Of a stretch of DNA of 64,000 bases, positions 16,337 to 24,448 are shown in pieces. Source of the stretch: Nocardia mikamii NBRC 108933 (GTDB lineage Bacteria; Actinomycetota; Actinomycetes; Mycobacteriales; Mycobacteriaceae); the NCBI RefSeq assembly GCF_001613505.1, contig NZ_BDCM01000026.1, positions 1 through 64,000 of the forward strand. The letters run 5' to 3'. The notes under the pieces are model-generated. The model did no database searches and had not been told where the DNA came from. It saw only the letters and a list, made by a program, of their open reading frames with translations. How positions within the stretch are numbered: position 1 is the stretch's first letter; each line of letters opens with the position of its first letter. Position numbers and translations under genes: made by a program.

Positions 16337-16487
16337 GTTCTGCATACAGAACGATTCGGCATGCAGTCGACCCGCGAGGAGGGTGCACGCAGTGTCCGGG
16401 CCCACCTTTCCTGTCCTGGTGGTAACCGGGTTGAGCCGGGGCCGGCGCGGCAGTACTGTTCCGTTCAGGGCGTTCTGTTTACAGAAC
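16337..16487. promoter_or_regulatory. Pair of 16-bp operators, GTTCTG-N4-CAGAAC
   Basis: The two copies are GTTCTGCATACAGAAC (16337-16352) and GTTCTGTTTACAGAAC (16472-16487), perfect six-base arms in both. One lies 45 bases from the XRE-cupin start, the other 35 bases from the SDR start. They are 135 bp apart (about 13 helical turns), so looping between them is possible. Likely sites for the XRE-cupin protein. Confidence 0.85.
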
Positions 16488-16521
16488 AACAGAGCGGGAT
16501 TCGTATCCGAGGGAAGCGATC

Positions 16522-17331
16522 ATGATCCGGAAACTCACTTCACCGCAGGCTGTCGCCGGACCGGCAGTCGCACCGTGGGCTGATTTGACTGGGCAGGTGG
16601 CGCTGGTCACTGGCGGCTCGTCCGGACTAGGGCGTGCCATCGCAACGGGGCTGGCAGCCGCCGGCTCGACGGTGATCGTCGCCGGGCGGCGACGCGAGGC
16701 AAGCGAACGAGCCGCAACCGAGATATCTACTCGCACCGGCCAAATCGCCGAGGGCGCGTCCTGTGACGTGACCAGCGAGGATTCCGTGCACCACGTCGTT
16801 CGGACCATACTCGACAGTCACGGGCGCCTGGACGTGCTTGTCACCAGCGCGGGTATCCAGGCCCGCGGCGGTCTCGACACGCTCGACGCCGGTACATTGC
16901 GCGACTGTCTCGACGTCAATGTCGTCGGCACATTTCTGGCCTGCCAGGCGGTCGTGCCGACGATGCAACAAGCTGGATACGGTCGCATAGTCACTCTCGC
17001 CAGCGCCTTGGGGCTGGTCGGAGCCGCGGGCCGTGCGGGCTACGCAGCGAGCAAGGGTGCGGTGGTCCAGCTCACCCGTAGCCTCGCCGCTGAACTGGCG
17101 GGTACCGGAATCTGCGTCAATGCGCTGGCACCGGGCCCGTTCCGCACAGCGTTGAACGACAACATCGACGGCGATCCCTACGTCCGGGAATTTCTCGACC
17201 ACCGAGTTCCGATGCGCAGGTGGGCTGACCCGGAGGAACTCGTCGGCGCGGCGGTCTTGCTCGCCAGTCCGGCAGCTTCCTACCTCACCGGCGCTGTACT
17301 ACCGGTCGACGGTGGATGGACCGCGCACTGA
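16522..17331 (+). CDS. SDR-family oxidoreductase, FabG/gluconate-5-dehydrogenase-like
   Basis: 269 residues from ATG 16522. After an N-terminal extension of about 22 residues come TGGSSGLG (30-37), TSAG in the NNAG position (108-111, Asn replaced), catalytic Ser161, Tyr174 and Lys178 (YAASK), and the C-terminal DGGW typical of FabG-like enzymes. A soluble NAD(P)-dependent polyol or oxoacid reductase is likely, with substrate unknown. It is divergent from an XRE-cupin regulator that probably controls it through the flanking palindromes. Confidence 0.92.
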   Translation: MIRKLTSPQAVAGPAVAPWADLTGQVALVTGGSSGLGRAIATGLAAAGSTVIVAGRRREASERAATEISTRTGQIAEGASCDVTSEDSVHHVVRTILDSHGRLDVLVTSAGIQARGGLDTLDAGTLRDCLDVNVVGTFLACQAVVPTMQQAGYGRIVTLASALGLVGAAGRAGYAASKGAVVQLTRSLAAELAGTGICVNALAPGPFRTALNDNIDGDPYVREFLDHRVPMRRWADPEELVGAAVLLASPAASYLTGAVLPVDGGWTAH

Positions 17332-17594
17332 GCACGCCACCCACCGATGAAGCCGCACAGCGCAGACCGCGAGACCGTTCGCGGGCAGGCCGGCAGGCCA
17401 CCGTATGGCCCGGCGCGGAACTGCTCATCTGCGACCGGTCCGATCACCGCGCAATGCGGCAGCTCAATACGTCGACAGTCGTCGGCCCGAGACCAACCCG
17501 GTCGCCCTCGTTCGACTCCCGGCGCATATCCGCCAGGTCGGACCGGTTGATCGATTTCAACCTCCGCAGGAGCCCAGCCCCGAGCCTGCGCGGC

Positions 17595-18371
17595 TTACGG
17601 GCATTTCAGAATTTGGCATGCCTGGATGAAGTGGTCACGCCGGACGTCTCTCCCGTTGGAACCGCCGTTGATGATCTGCGAGACGGGATCGATGCTCGCG
17701 GGGTCCTGGGGGTGCGCGTTGTCGGCGGCGGCGTTGAGATTGTGGGTGTTCCAGTACCACGCGGCCGTGGCGAACGCGTACTTCGGATCCGCCACAAGCT
17801 CAGGGTGATTGACGAAGTCGACACCGAGCGCCTGGCTTGCGCGTTCGTAGTTGTGGCGTCCGGTGAGTTGGAGGCCACCGCGCCCTTTGTACCTGGGGCC
17901 GTCGCCCGGTTGGGTGTTGCCGAGATCTGCCCGTCCGTTGTAGTCATCGCCGTCGCTGTACTCGGTCAACGTGGCGAAACCGGCGGTCTCCTGTCCGACC
18001 TGGGCGAGGAAAGCGGCGGCACGCTGTGGTGTGTCGATACCGGCCGATCGCATCGCGCTGTTGATCTCCGGTAGCCAGGCGGTGACATGCGCCTGATCGG
18101 CGCCGGGCAGCGCCGCCGGGGCCGCGACGGGCTGAGGAGCCGGGGCTGCGACGGGCTGAGGAGCCGGGCCGGGTGCCTGAGCCGCTCCGGGCGCGCCGGT
18201 CGCGGCGACGGTAGCCGAGAGCGCCTTCATATCGATCGCCGGTGGTGTGGACGACGCGCCACCGCCGGCCGTGGCGATGATGGTCGCTGCCGCGGTGGCG
18301 GCCAGCGACACGGTACCGGCGGTGCGGACGATCGAGGTCATCGATCTGCGACGTGCGGATGTTGCGGACAT
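17595..18371 (-). CDS. Secreted GH19 chitinase/lysozyme-like hydrolase
   Basis: 258 residues from ATG 18371 (MSATSARRRS), with AGGAA upstream. Residues 1-40 are an export signal with a hydrophobic Ala/Thr core. Residues 60-105 form an Ala/Pro linker with a duplicated APQPVAAP repeat. The C-terminal catalytic domain (about 105-258) has the GH19 marks: QVGQETAGF with the general-acid Glu, a second acidic region in TEYSDGDDY, and YKGRGGLQLTGRHNY. It acts outside the cell on chitin or possibly peptidoglycan; this compact form is close to phage and bacterial endolysin-like GH19 enzymes. It stands alone. Confidence 0.9.
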   Translation of the reverse strand: MSATSARRRSMTSIVRTAGTVSLAATAAATIIATAGGGASSTPPAIDMKALSATVAATGAPGAAQAPGPAPQPVAAPAPQPVAAPAALPGADQAHVTAWLPEINSAMRSAGIDTPQRAAAFLAQVGQETAGFATLTEYSDGDDYNGRADLGNTQPGDGPRYKGRGGLQLTGRHNYERASQALGVDFVNHPELVADPKYAFATAAWYWNTHNLNAAADNAHPQDPASIDPVSQIINGGSNGRDVRRDHFIQACQILKCP

Positions 18372-19045
18372 GCGATCTGATTCCTGTTCTCGACTGTTCG
18401 GGCACACAGCGAGCAGCGGGCAGCCGGGCGGGATCGAATGAACTCGCCTCTGCACGGAGTGCTGTGGGGGATGACCTGACCCCGGAACGGCCGAACCGTC
18501 GCGATGCTTCGGGCGCTGTGCTGTGCCGCGCCTCGACCGGAGTCGGGCGCGCGTCCTACCGCGATCAGTCCGCCGACCGGTTTCTCACGCCGAAGGCGCG
18601 GCCGATTTCGGCGACGGTTTCAATTGGGAGACGCGAATTACGATTCGCAAGGCACATTCGGACCAGGTAGCCGAACATATCTCCATACGATAACGCTCCG
18701 GCATCACGGCGGCAACGACGAGACGGCCGAGGCGGAGCTGCGCGACGGTTGTTGCCGCCCTTTCATGCGCCGGACCAGCAGATTTCTTCTAAACTATGTT
18801 GCCGCTCACAATTGGTGGTTTTGTATTCCAGATCACGTTCGCATCACGAAGGCCGTTACGTGTTCGAGCTTCAAGGGGCCGGGTGGGAGCGAATTCCGCC
18901 GGCCTGACCGGCCGTCCGGTGAACGCGCCGGCGAGGAATACGCCGACAGCGACCGCCTCAGTGTTCGTCGTATGTGTGCCGGACCAGCTGTACTTGTCGT
19001 GGACCGCGCACGGTCGGTGCGCGCGGCAAGGAAAGGGAGTGGGTT
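18372..19045. other. About 670 bp without a clear gene
   Basis: Includes the promoter of the GH19 gene and the upstream region of a membrane protein. The open frames are shadows with Arg/Ser-rich products. A locally AT-richer patch (about 18785-18840) may be a promoter for the downstream gene. Nothing else can be supported. Confidence 0.35.
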
Positions 19046-19516
19046 GTGAAAGACCCGCATGGCCAACCGGAGTTGCCGAAGCCCGATCTGCGGGCCACCG
19101 CGGTCGCCGCAGCCTTCATCGCGCTGATGGTCGGTCTGCTGACCGGACTGGCCGGAATCGCATGGACCCTCTATGTGGTGGTCGGCATCGAAGAGCAGGT
19201 GACCGGCCTCGAAGAACATGCCCGCGATTCGTCAGTCGAGATCGGCCACACCAATCTGAGCATTGGGGTCGTGGTCGCGGCCATCGGCCTGCTCTGGTTC
19301 GTGGGCGCATTCTTGCTGCTGGTGGAAAAGGCTGCGGGCCGAGTCCTGTTGATCCTTGCGTCCGGGGTGGGGCTGATTGCGAGCGCCGCGCAACTGTTCA
19401 CCAGCGGTTGCGCCTACTTGGTCATCCCGATCATGGTGAGCCTGCTGATTCTCGTCTTGTGCGTGGTCCCGGCAACACCCGAATCACCACCGAGGCCAGG
19501 TGGGGGCCGGTCATAG
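19046..19516 (+). CDS. Small integral membrane protein
   Basis: 156 residues from GTG 19046, preceded by GAAAGGGAG. An N-terminal charged segment is followed by four hydrophobic helices: about 18-48, 75-95, 97-118 and 120-142. A loop rich in Glu and His (EEQVTGLEEHARD) lies between the first and second. No family is recognised. The clear amphipathic and hydrophobic pattern with good codon bias supports coding. Confidence 0.65.
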   Translation: MKDPHGQPELPKPDLRATAVAAAFIALMVGLLTGLAGIAWTLYVVVGIEEQVTGLEEHARDSSVEIGHTNLSIGVVVAAIGLLWFVGAFLLLVEKAAGRVLLILASGVGLIASAAQLFTSGCAYLVIPIMVSLLILVLCVVPATPESPPRPGGGRS

Positions 19517-19906
19517 AGCGCGCATTTGTTCCGGATGGGAAGGGTTGTGGCGCAGGTGCCTCCGTAAGTCCGGCGTCGTCGTTGTTGATGCCGGTGTGTG
19601 ACAGTATGACGTGTGGAATGTGGAATTCACTGCCGCGCAACGAGATTGCCGCCGAGGCGGTCGAGCCGTGTCGCTCATTTCGACCCGTGGTGGAGACGGC
19701 ACTCGTCGCTCGCGGCGTCCTCGCCGCGATGCGGTCCACGCGGGCTGCCGGTGACCTAGCGGCGAACGCGGCCGAACTTCAGCCCGCTGGTCAGGTTTGA
19801 CGAGAAACGGGTGGCGGTCGAGCCGACGTCTCGTCGCTTCATGGCGGTCTCGAATTGTGGATGGGGTGCCGTGCTGAAGCCGGGCGGTCGATGGTCGCGG
19901 GCTGGA
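19517..19906. other. Intergenic, no gene seen
   Basis: About 390 bases between the membrane protein gene and the end of a TetR gene. Small frames have no protein-like character. No terminator stem of note was found. Confidence 0.35.
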
Positions 19907-20482
19907 TTACGTTGTGGCGCTTCGAAGGATCGCGTCCAGTTCTCCGCGTATGGAAGTCGGTGTGTTCGGCTGCACTTGCTGTTGTACGACGGTGCCCAGC
20001 AGCCAGGACAGCACCGTGCGGGCGGTCGCGGCGGAATCCTCGACGGGGAGTTCGGCGAGGACCTCGCTCAGCAGTGTGCGCATATCGGCGAGGGTCGCGC
20101 CGACGGCTCCGGAGGAGTGCCGACGGCCGGTGTCGATCCAGTACTCGAACCACAAGAACGCCGCATTGGGCTGCTCGGCGAACATCCGCAGGTACGTGTC
20201 GACCACTGCCCAGACCTTCTCGGCCGCATCGGTTTCGGCGTCGGCGGCCCGGCGCAGCGCCGCTACCATCGCGGCCACGTGTTCACGCATGGCTTGATCG
20301 ACGAGTTGGTGGATGTCGTCGAAGTAGTAGTGCACCGCGCTCTTGCTCAGCGGGCTCGCCTCCGCGACCGAACGCGCTGTACACGCGGCCAAACCGTCAC
20401 GTGCGAGAACCTGTTTGGCCGCGTCCACGATCTGCTCGCGCTTGCCACGCCGGTTGGCCTCGATGACCGGTCTCGTCGTCAC
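19907..20482 (-). CDS. TetR-family regulator, divergent from a VOC protein
   Basis: 191 residues from GTG 20482. The N-terminal DNA-binding domain reads GKREQIVDAAKQVLARDG, then SKSAVHYYFDDI as the recognition part. The remainder has the helical BetI-like C-terminal domain. It starts 58 bp from the divergent VOC gene; the gap holds one large perfect inverted repeat that covers the VOC promoter and start codon. It probably represses both genes. Confidence 0.9.
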   Translation of the reverse strand: MTTRPVIEANRRGKREQIVDAAKQVLARDGLAACTARSVAEASPLSKSAVHYYFDDIHQLVDQAMREHVAAMVAALRRAADAETDAAEKVWAVVDTYLRMFAEQPNAAFLWFEYWIDTGRRHSSGAVGATLADMRTLLSEVLAELPVEDSAATARTVLSWLLGTVVQQQVQPNTPTSIRGELDAILRSATT

Positions 20483-20503
20483 GGCCCCAATCTACCTGCC
20501 CGT

Positions 20504-20553
20504 TGCCAAACTTGGGACATGCGACCTAAAATCAGGACGCATGTCCCAAGTTT
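20504..20553. promoter_or_regulatory. Leaderless promoter inside a 16-bp-arm inverted repeat
   Basis: The arms AAACTTGGGACATGCG (20508-20523) and CGCATGTCCCAAGTTT (20538-20553) are perfect and 14 bases apart. In the spacer lies TAAAAT (20527-20532), 17 bases after TTGCCA (20504-20509). The VOC start codon (20541) is inside the right arm, only eight bases after the -10, so its mRNA should be leaderless and bound repressor would sit on promoter and start together. Confidence 0.8.
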
Positions 20554-20891
20554 TCGCTTTCCATGACGTCCGGACCACTGACCTCGATGCGTCGCGGCGC
20601 TTCTACTCCGAGCTGTTCGGATGGCCGATCACCGAATCGCCCGCGGGCCCGATGTTCGGCACGAGCGACGGTCTGTGGGGTGGATTCACCCCGCTCGCGG
20701 CCGGCGACTCGCGTCGCCCGCAGTGGATTCCGTACGTGCCGGTGCCCGATGTGGATACCGCAGCCGAGCAGGCTGTCGCGCTCGGCGCGCGAATCATCAA
20801 GCCCCGCGTCGACTTGCCGCCGGGTTCGGTAGTGGTGATCGACGAGCCCGGCGGTGCGACGTTGGCGCTGTGGCAGGCCGCGAAGCGGTAG
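20541..20891 (+). CDS. VOC-superfamily (glyoxalase-like) protein
   Basis: 116 residues from ATG 20541. The protein begins SQVFAFHDVRTTDLDASRRF with FYSELFGW after it, the hallmark of one beta-alpha-beta-beta-beta module of the vicinal-oxygen-chelate fold, and a second module follows (WIPYVPVPDVDTAAEQA). The C-terminus DEPGGATLALWQ is typical. VOC proteins of this size are lyases, dioxygenases or antibiotic-binding proteins that act as dimers. Only one clear metal-ligand His is seen, so catalysis is uncertain. Regulation by the divergent TetR protein is likely. Confidence 0.88.
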   Translation: MSQVFAFHDVRTTDLDASRRFYSELFGWPITESPAGPMFGTSDGLWGGFTPLAAGDSRRPQWIPYVPVPDVDTAAEQAVALGARIIKPRVDLPPGSVVVIDEPGGATLALWQAAKR

Positions 20892-21039
20892 CAGTCCTGC
20901 GGTTCACCCGACCGCGTATCGCACGGCGATGCCTGGCGCGGACGGGTTCGCCCCCTGCTCAGCTGTTGAGATCGCGGAGATGGCGGTACGGAGCCGCTCG
21001 ACTGAAAGCGGCCGGGTTCCGCCGCGGCGAACCGGTCAT

Positions 21040-21378
21040 TCAGCCGGGAAGGGTGTCCCCGGGGAACCCGTGGCACGGGTGTACCTCGTAGTGCATCATC
21101 CGGGCTTGCACGCATGGGTCCCCGGCGAGGATCGCGGTGGCCTCTTCGGCGGGGACGGTCATGATCGCGACGCCCGCGATGGTGTCGGAGGCGACCGGGC
21201 ACAGGACCGCGATCACGCCATCGGATCGCAATGAGACCATGCGGCGCTGGTGCTCGAGTTCAATTGCATTCGCGCCGTCCATGTCTCGATCCGGGCCCCA
21301 GTGCAGCACGGCCAGGCTGAAGGGTTTCGCTGTCGCGGCCAGCGCTTGAATCTGTTCGTCGGTCACTGTCGTGCTCAA
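21040..21378 (-). CDS. YciI-like protein
   Basis: 112 residues from a TTG start at 21378, chosen because GGAGG stands eight bases upstream. The fold signature includes LEHQRRMVSLRSDGVI (the conserved His of YciI proteins), ALAATAKPF, and a C-terminal MMHYEVHPC. YciI-like proteins are small ferredoxin-fold dimers of unclear enzymatic role, often near sigma factors or MerR regulators. Here a TipAL-type MerR gene lies 55 bases further upstream on the same strand, so the two may be co-transcribed. Confidence 0.75.
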   Translation of the reverse strand: MSTTVTDEQIQALAATAKPFSLAVLHWGPDRDMDGANAIELEHQRRMVSLRSDGVIAVLCPVASDTIAGVAIMTVPAEEATAILAGDPCVQARMMHYEVHPCHGFPGDTLPG

Positions 21379-21433
21379 AGTTGTCGCCTCCGGTTCTGCT
21401 TACTCGCTCTCCGCGACGATAACCGCTTCGGGG

Positions 21434-22216
21434 TCATCGGCCAGCGGATCGGGTGCCGCGGCGGCAGTTGGCCAGGATCGCGTCGTGGATGTACTGCGAC
21501 AGCCCCGGGGCCATATCGTCATAGTTGAGGCCGAGTCGGCGGTTGGCGCGGTATTCCTCGGCCAGGCGTCGATGGGTGTCGAAGTCGCAGTCGTGGAACC
21601 AGTGTTCGAGATGACGACGGTGCCGTTCGGCGATCTCCATGATCGCTGGATCGTCGGCCGGGGTGCCCGCACGCATCGCATCGGCGAGGGCTTGGTGGAT
21701 TTCTCGTTGTTCGGCGCGCAGTTCGAGCCACTGCTGCTTGGTGTATCGGCTGGTCCGTTCTCGCAGCTGAGTGAACTCCGGCTGATCGCGCCAGCGCCGC
21801 TCGGCCTCGTCGGCCAACTCGACGAGACGGTCGCCGCCGAACACCTCGAACCGCTCGGCGGGCGTGAGGCTGATGCCCGCCTTGCGGGCGGCCACCTCCC
21901 GATCGATCAGCGCGATCATCGCCTGATGTCGGGAGATCCGCTCGCTCAGAAGTTCGTGCTGGCGACGCAGGTGGTCCTCGTCGGAGAGGCCGGAACCGTT
22001 CAGCACGCCCGAGATGTCCTCGAGGCCGAAACCCAGTTCGCGGTAGAACAGAATCCGCTGCAGCGTCGCAACATCGTCCTCACTGTAGAGCCGGTATCCC
22101 GACGAGGTGCGGCCGCTGGGCCGAAGCAGGCCAACCTCGTCGTAGTGGTGCAGGGTCCGAACCGATATACCGGTCGACTGCGCAACCGCGCCGACGGTGT
22201 GTTCGATGGCTTCCAT
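21434..22216 (-). CDS. MerR-family regulator with TipAS-type effector domain
   Basis: 260 residues from ATG 22216 (an in-frame GTG lies nine bases upstream). Residues 1-75 are a MerR DNA-binding domain (AQSTGISVRTLHHYDEVGL, SGYRLYSEDD). A dimerisation helix follows, then residues about 130-255 match the TipAS antibiotic-binding domain in pattern (RYTKQQWLELRAEQ, HRRLAEEYRANRRL). TipAL-type regulators sense thiopeptides or other drugs and activate resistance genes from promoters with long spacers. Its targets are probably itself and the YciI-like gene downstream. Confidence 0.9.
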   Translation of the reverse strand: MEAIEHTVGAVAQSTGISVRTLHHYDEVGLLRPSGRTSSGYRLYSEDDVATLQRILFYRELGFGLEDISGVLNGSGLSDEDHLRRQHELLSERISRHQAMIALIDREVAARKAGISLTPAERFEVFGGDRLVELADEAERRWRDQPEFTQLRERTSRYTKQQWLELRAEQREIHQALADAMRAGTPADDPAIMEIAERHRRHLEHWFHDCDFDTHRRLAEEYRANRRLGLNYDDMAPGLSQYIHDAILANCRRGTRSAGR

Positions 22217-22370
22217 AGCTGCCACTGTGCCGCCTCACGCCACGAGAGGGTCAAGCATCGGTGCACAGGACGGCGGGACGTCGGCGGTATGTGCGCACGC
22301 CCGCTGAGAGCGCGGACGGTGGCGATTCGATCAGGCGAGGTCGTCATCGACGCTGAGCACTCGTAGGCCC

Positions 22371-22598
22371 TCAGGAGAATCGATGACGGTTTCCCATTCG
22401 TCCCAGCGCCGCGGTGGTCTCGTTGGTGTCGACTGTGAGAGTGGCTGGGCCGTAGGCGATTCCGGTCAAGACGGTGACGAAGCCGGGGCCGGTCCAGATC
22501 AGGGTTCCTTCTGCGGTGACCTCGGTGGTGTCGGTGCCGCCGCCGGCGAGCAGGAATTGATGGTCGCTGACCTGGACGGTCCCGGTCCCGGCTGGTCC
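22371..22598 (-). pseudogene. Open in-frame extension behind the SMR gene stop codon
   Basis: Directly after the SMR stop codon (22599-22601) the same frame stays open for about 75 codons with strong GC3 bias and a protein-like translation (VQVSDHQFLLAGGGTD, later FVTVLTGIAYGPATL and VDTNETTAALG). There is no in-frame ATG, GTG or good TTG at its beginning. It may be the tail of a gene whose start has been lost, or a separate small gene with an unusual start. SMR proteins do not normally have such a domain. Confidence 0.35.
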
Positions 22599-22919
22599 TC
22601 ACTCCGGATTGGTGACCCGAGCCAGGATGATGCCGCCGATGATCATGGACAGCGCCAGCATCCGGCCCGCGCTCACCGGATCCTTCTGCACGACGATGCC
22701 GAGGGTGATCGCGCCCGCCGCGCCGATGCCGGTGAAGATGGCGTACGCGGTGCCCACCGGCAGTGACTGCATGGCGTGAGACAGCAGGTACACCGCGAGC
22801 GCCGCGAGCGCGAAGCACAGCAGGGTGGGCAGCGGCTTGGTGAAACTCTGGGTCGGCTTGATGGACTGGGACCACGCGATCTCCACCACACCGGCCAGAC
22901 TCAGGACGAGCCAGTTCAT
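22599..22919 (-). CDS. Small multidrug resistance (SMR) family transporter
   Basis: 106 residues, four transmembrane helices. The membrane-embedded Glu is present in GVVEIAW (residue 13). KPTQSFTKPLPT and LPVGTAYAIFTGIGA are conserved SMR positions; the second is closest to the SugE/guanidinium-exporter branch. It works as a dual-topology dimer exchanging protons for a cation. The ATG lies one base after the stop of the azoreductase gene, so the two are coupled and likely share control by the divergent TetR repressor. Substrate (drug or guanidinium) not determined. Confidence 0.9.
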   Translation of the reverse strand: MNWLVLSLAGVVEIAWSQSIKPTQSFTKPLPTLLCFALAALAVYLLSHAMQSLPVGTAYAIFTGIGAAGAITLGIVVQKDPVSAGRMLALSMIIGGIILARVTNPE

Positions 22920-22920
22920 T

Positions 22921-23568
22921 TCAGTACTCCTTGCCCAGGGTGCGGGCGGTGGCGAGCGCGGCGGCGTAGGAGGCGTCGTGCTCGTCGCGTAAGTGGGCAA
23001 GGGCCGGGTCCTGGCGCGAGTTCACCAGCTCGGAATTGACGAAAACTGTGTCCTCGACGGCGAAATGGCCTGCGAAGAAGTCGCGGAGATAGCGCTCCTG
23101 ATAGTCGTAGATCGCCTTCGGCGTGCCCGGCGAGTACGCGCCGCCGCGCGCGGTGACGACCACGAATCGGGTGGGGGCCAGTGACATTCGCGGGAAGGTG
23201 ATCTGATCCAGCCACGCTTTGAGGCTGGCCGGGATCGAGTAGTTGTACATCGGCGTGCCGATCAGTACGACATCGGCCGCGCGCAGCTCGGCCAGCAGCG
23301 GCTCGACGATCTCCCAGGCCCGCTGCTGGGCAGGGGAATCCACCAGCTCGCCCAGCCGGTCGAGGTCGGTGGCGCCCTGAGTCAGCACGCGGTCGCACAG
23401 TTCGGTCCAGCCCTCGCCGATGAACGGGATCGGATCGGCGGCCAGGTCGCGGTGGGTGTAGGTGGCGTCGGGATGTTCGGCACGCCAGGCCGCGGCGAAG
23501 GCGGCGCTCAGTTCGCGGCTGATCGAGGTGCGGCGGGCGCTGGCGTCGAGGTGCAACAGGGTGGTCAT
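22921..23568 (-). CDS. FMN-dependent NADH:quinone/azo oxidoreductase, AzoR-like
   Basis: 215 residues from ATG 23568. LHLDASARRTSISREL at the start is the flavodoxin-like FMN phosphate-binding loop of AzoR/AcpD proteins; PMYNYSIPASLKAW and VVVTARGGAYSPGTP are the other FMN-contact motifs. It is a cytoplasmic dimer that reduces quinones and azo compounds by two electrons. First gene of a two-gene operon with the SMR pump and divergent from a TetR gene. The pair looks like a quinone or electrophile detoxification unit: reduction plus export. Confidence 0.93.
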   Translation of the reverse strand: MTTLLHLDASARRTSISRELSAAFAAAWRAEHPDATYTHRDLAADPIPFIGEGWTELCDRVLTQGATDLDRLGELVDSPAQQRAWEIVEPLLAELRAADVVLIGTPMYNYSIPASLKAWLDQITFPRMSLAPTRFVVVTARGGAYSPGTPKAIYDYQERYLRDFFAGHFAVEDTVFVNSELVNSRQDPALAHLRDEHDASYAAALATARTLGKEY

Positions 23569-23588
23569 TGTCGAGTCTCCAATCAACT

Positions 23589-23643
23589 GGACAGTTTGTC
23601 CGCTTACCGGTCCGATGCTAGAACCTAACCGGACAGATTGTCC
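23589..23643. promoter_or_regulatory. Two GGACA-N3-TGTCC operators between azoreductase and TetR genes
   Basis: GGACAGTTTGTCC (23589-23601) and GGACAGATTGTCC (23631-23643) are perfect five-base-arm palindromes, 42 bp apart centre to centre (four turns). Together with flanking bases they also form a larger inverted repeat (CAACTGGACA ... TGTCCAGTTG). They probably bind the adjacent TetR protein. Confidence 0.85.
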
Positions 23644-23673
23644 AGTTGAATCTGCAGGGCTACAGTGAGCTGC

Positions 23674-24264
23674 ATGGACAGCTCCGGCCTCCCACTGCTC
23701 AACGACCCGTCCGCCCCCACCGAGCGCGCCGACGCCGCTCGTAATCGGGCCAAGGTGCTGGCCGCCGCAGCCGCGCTGTTCGCCGGGCGCGACCCGCGCA
23801 CGATCACCATGGACGACATCGCCAAGGCTGCCGGGGTCGGGCGGGGGACGCTGTACCGGCGCTATCCGGACGTGAGATCCATTGCCGTCGCCCTGCTCGA
23901 CGAGCATGAGCGGGCACTGCAGGAGCAGTTGCTGCGTGGCGAACCGCCGCTCGGGCCGGGCGCCCCGCCCGGTGATCGGCTGGCCGCGTTCTACGCTGCG
24001 ATGGTCGAATTGCTCGACACCCATGCCCATCTGGTCCTCGGCGCGGAAACCGGGGGCGCGCGGTTCCGCACCGGGGCTTATCAATTCTGGGTGATGCACG
24101 TACGCGCGCTGCTCACCGAAGCCGATGTGGCCGAGCCCGATTCACTCGTGGACGCGCTGCTCGCACCGCTCGCCGCCGAGGTGTACCGGCATCAGCGTGA
24201 GCGGGGGCTCGGCTCCGAGCAGATCGCCGAGGGCCTGGCGAAACTCGCACACGGCATCCTGTAG
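23674..24264 (+). CDS. TetR-family repressor of the azoreductase/SMR operon
   Basis: 196 residues from ATG 23674; a GTG nine bases upstream is an alternative. The helix-turn-helix reads ITMDDIAKAAGVGRGTLYRR. The C-terminal domain contains AFYAAMVELLDTHAHL and matches the SbtR-like C-terminal type seen in many actinobacteria. Little leader sequence remains between the right operator and the start, so autoregulation is likely. Divergent from the operon it should control. Confidence 0.9.
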   Translation: MDSSGLPLLNDPSAPTERADAARNRAKVLAAAAALFAGRDPRTITMDDIAKAAGVGRGTLYRRYPDVRSIAVALLDEHERALQEQLLRGEPPLGPGAPPGDRLAAFYAAMVELLDTHAHLVLGAETGGARFRTGAYQFWVMHVRALLTEADVAEPDSLVDALLAPLAAEVYRHQRERGLGSEQIAEGLAKLAHGIL

Positions 24265-24448
24265 GTGCGGCATTGACGACCGGGCGGCCGACGTGTGTTG
24301 CGGGACTTCGGAAGTCGTCACGAACGGTACCGTTCGGCCTTGTGACGAACCGTAGTTGCTTCATCGAAAGGCGTTGCCTGCCATAGTATTTACTGCATCG
24401 GGCGGCGATGGCGCGTCCGTCGTGTCTGCACTGTTGGAGGGTCGCCCC

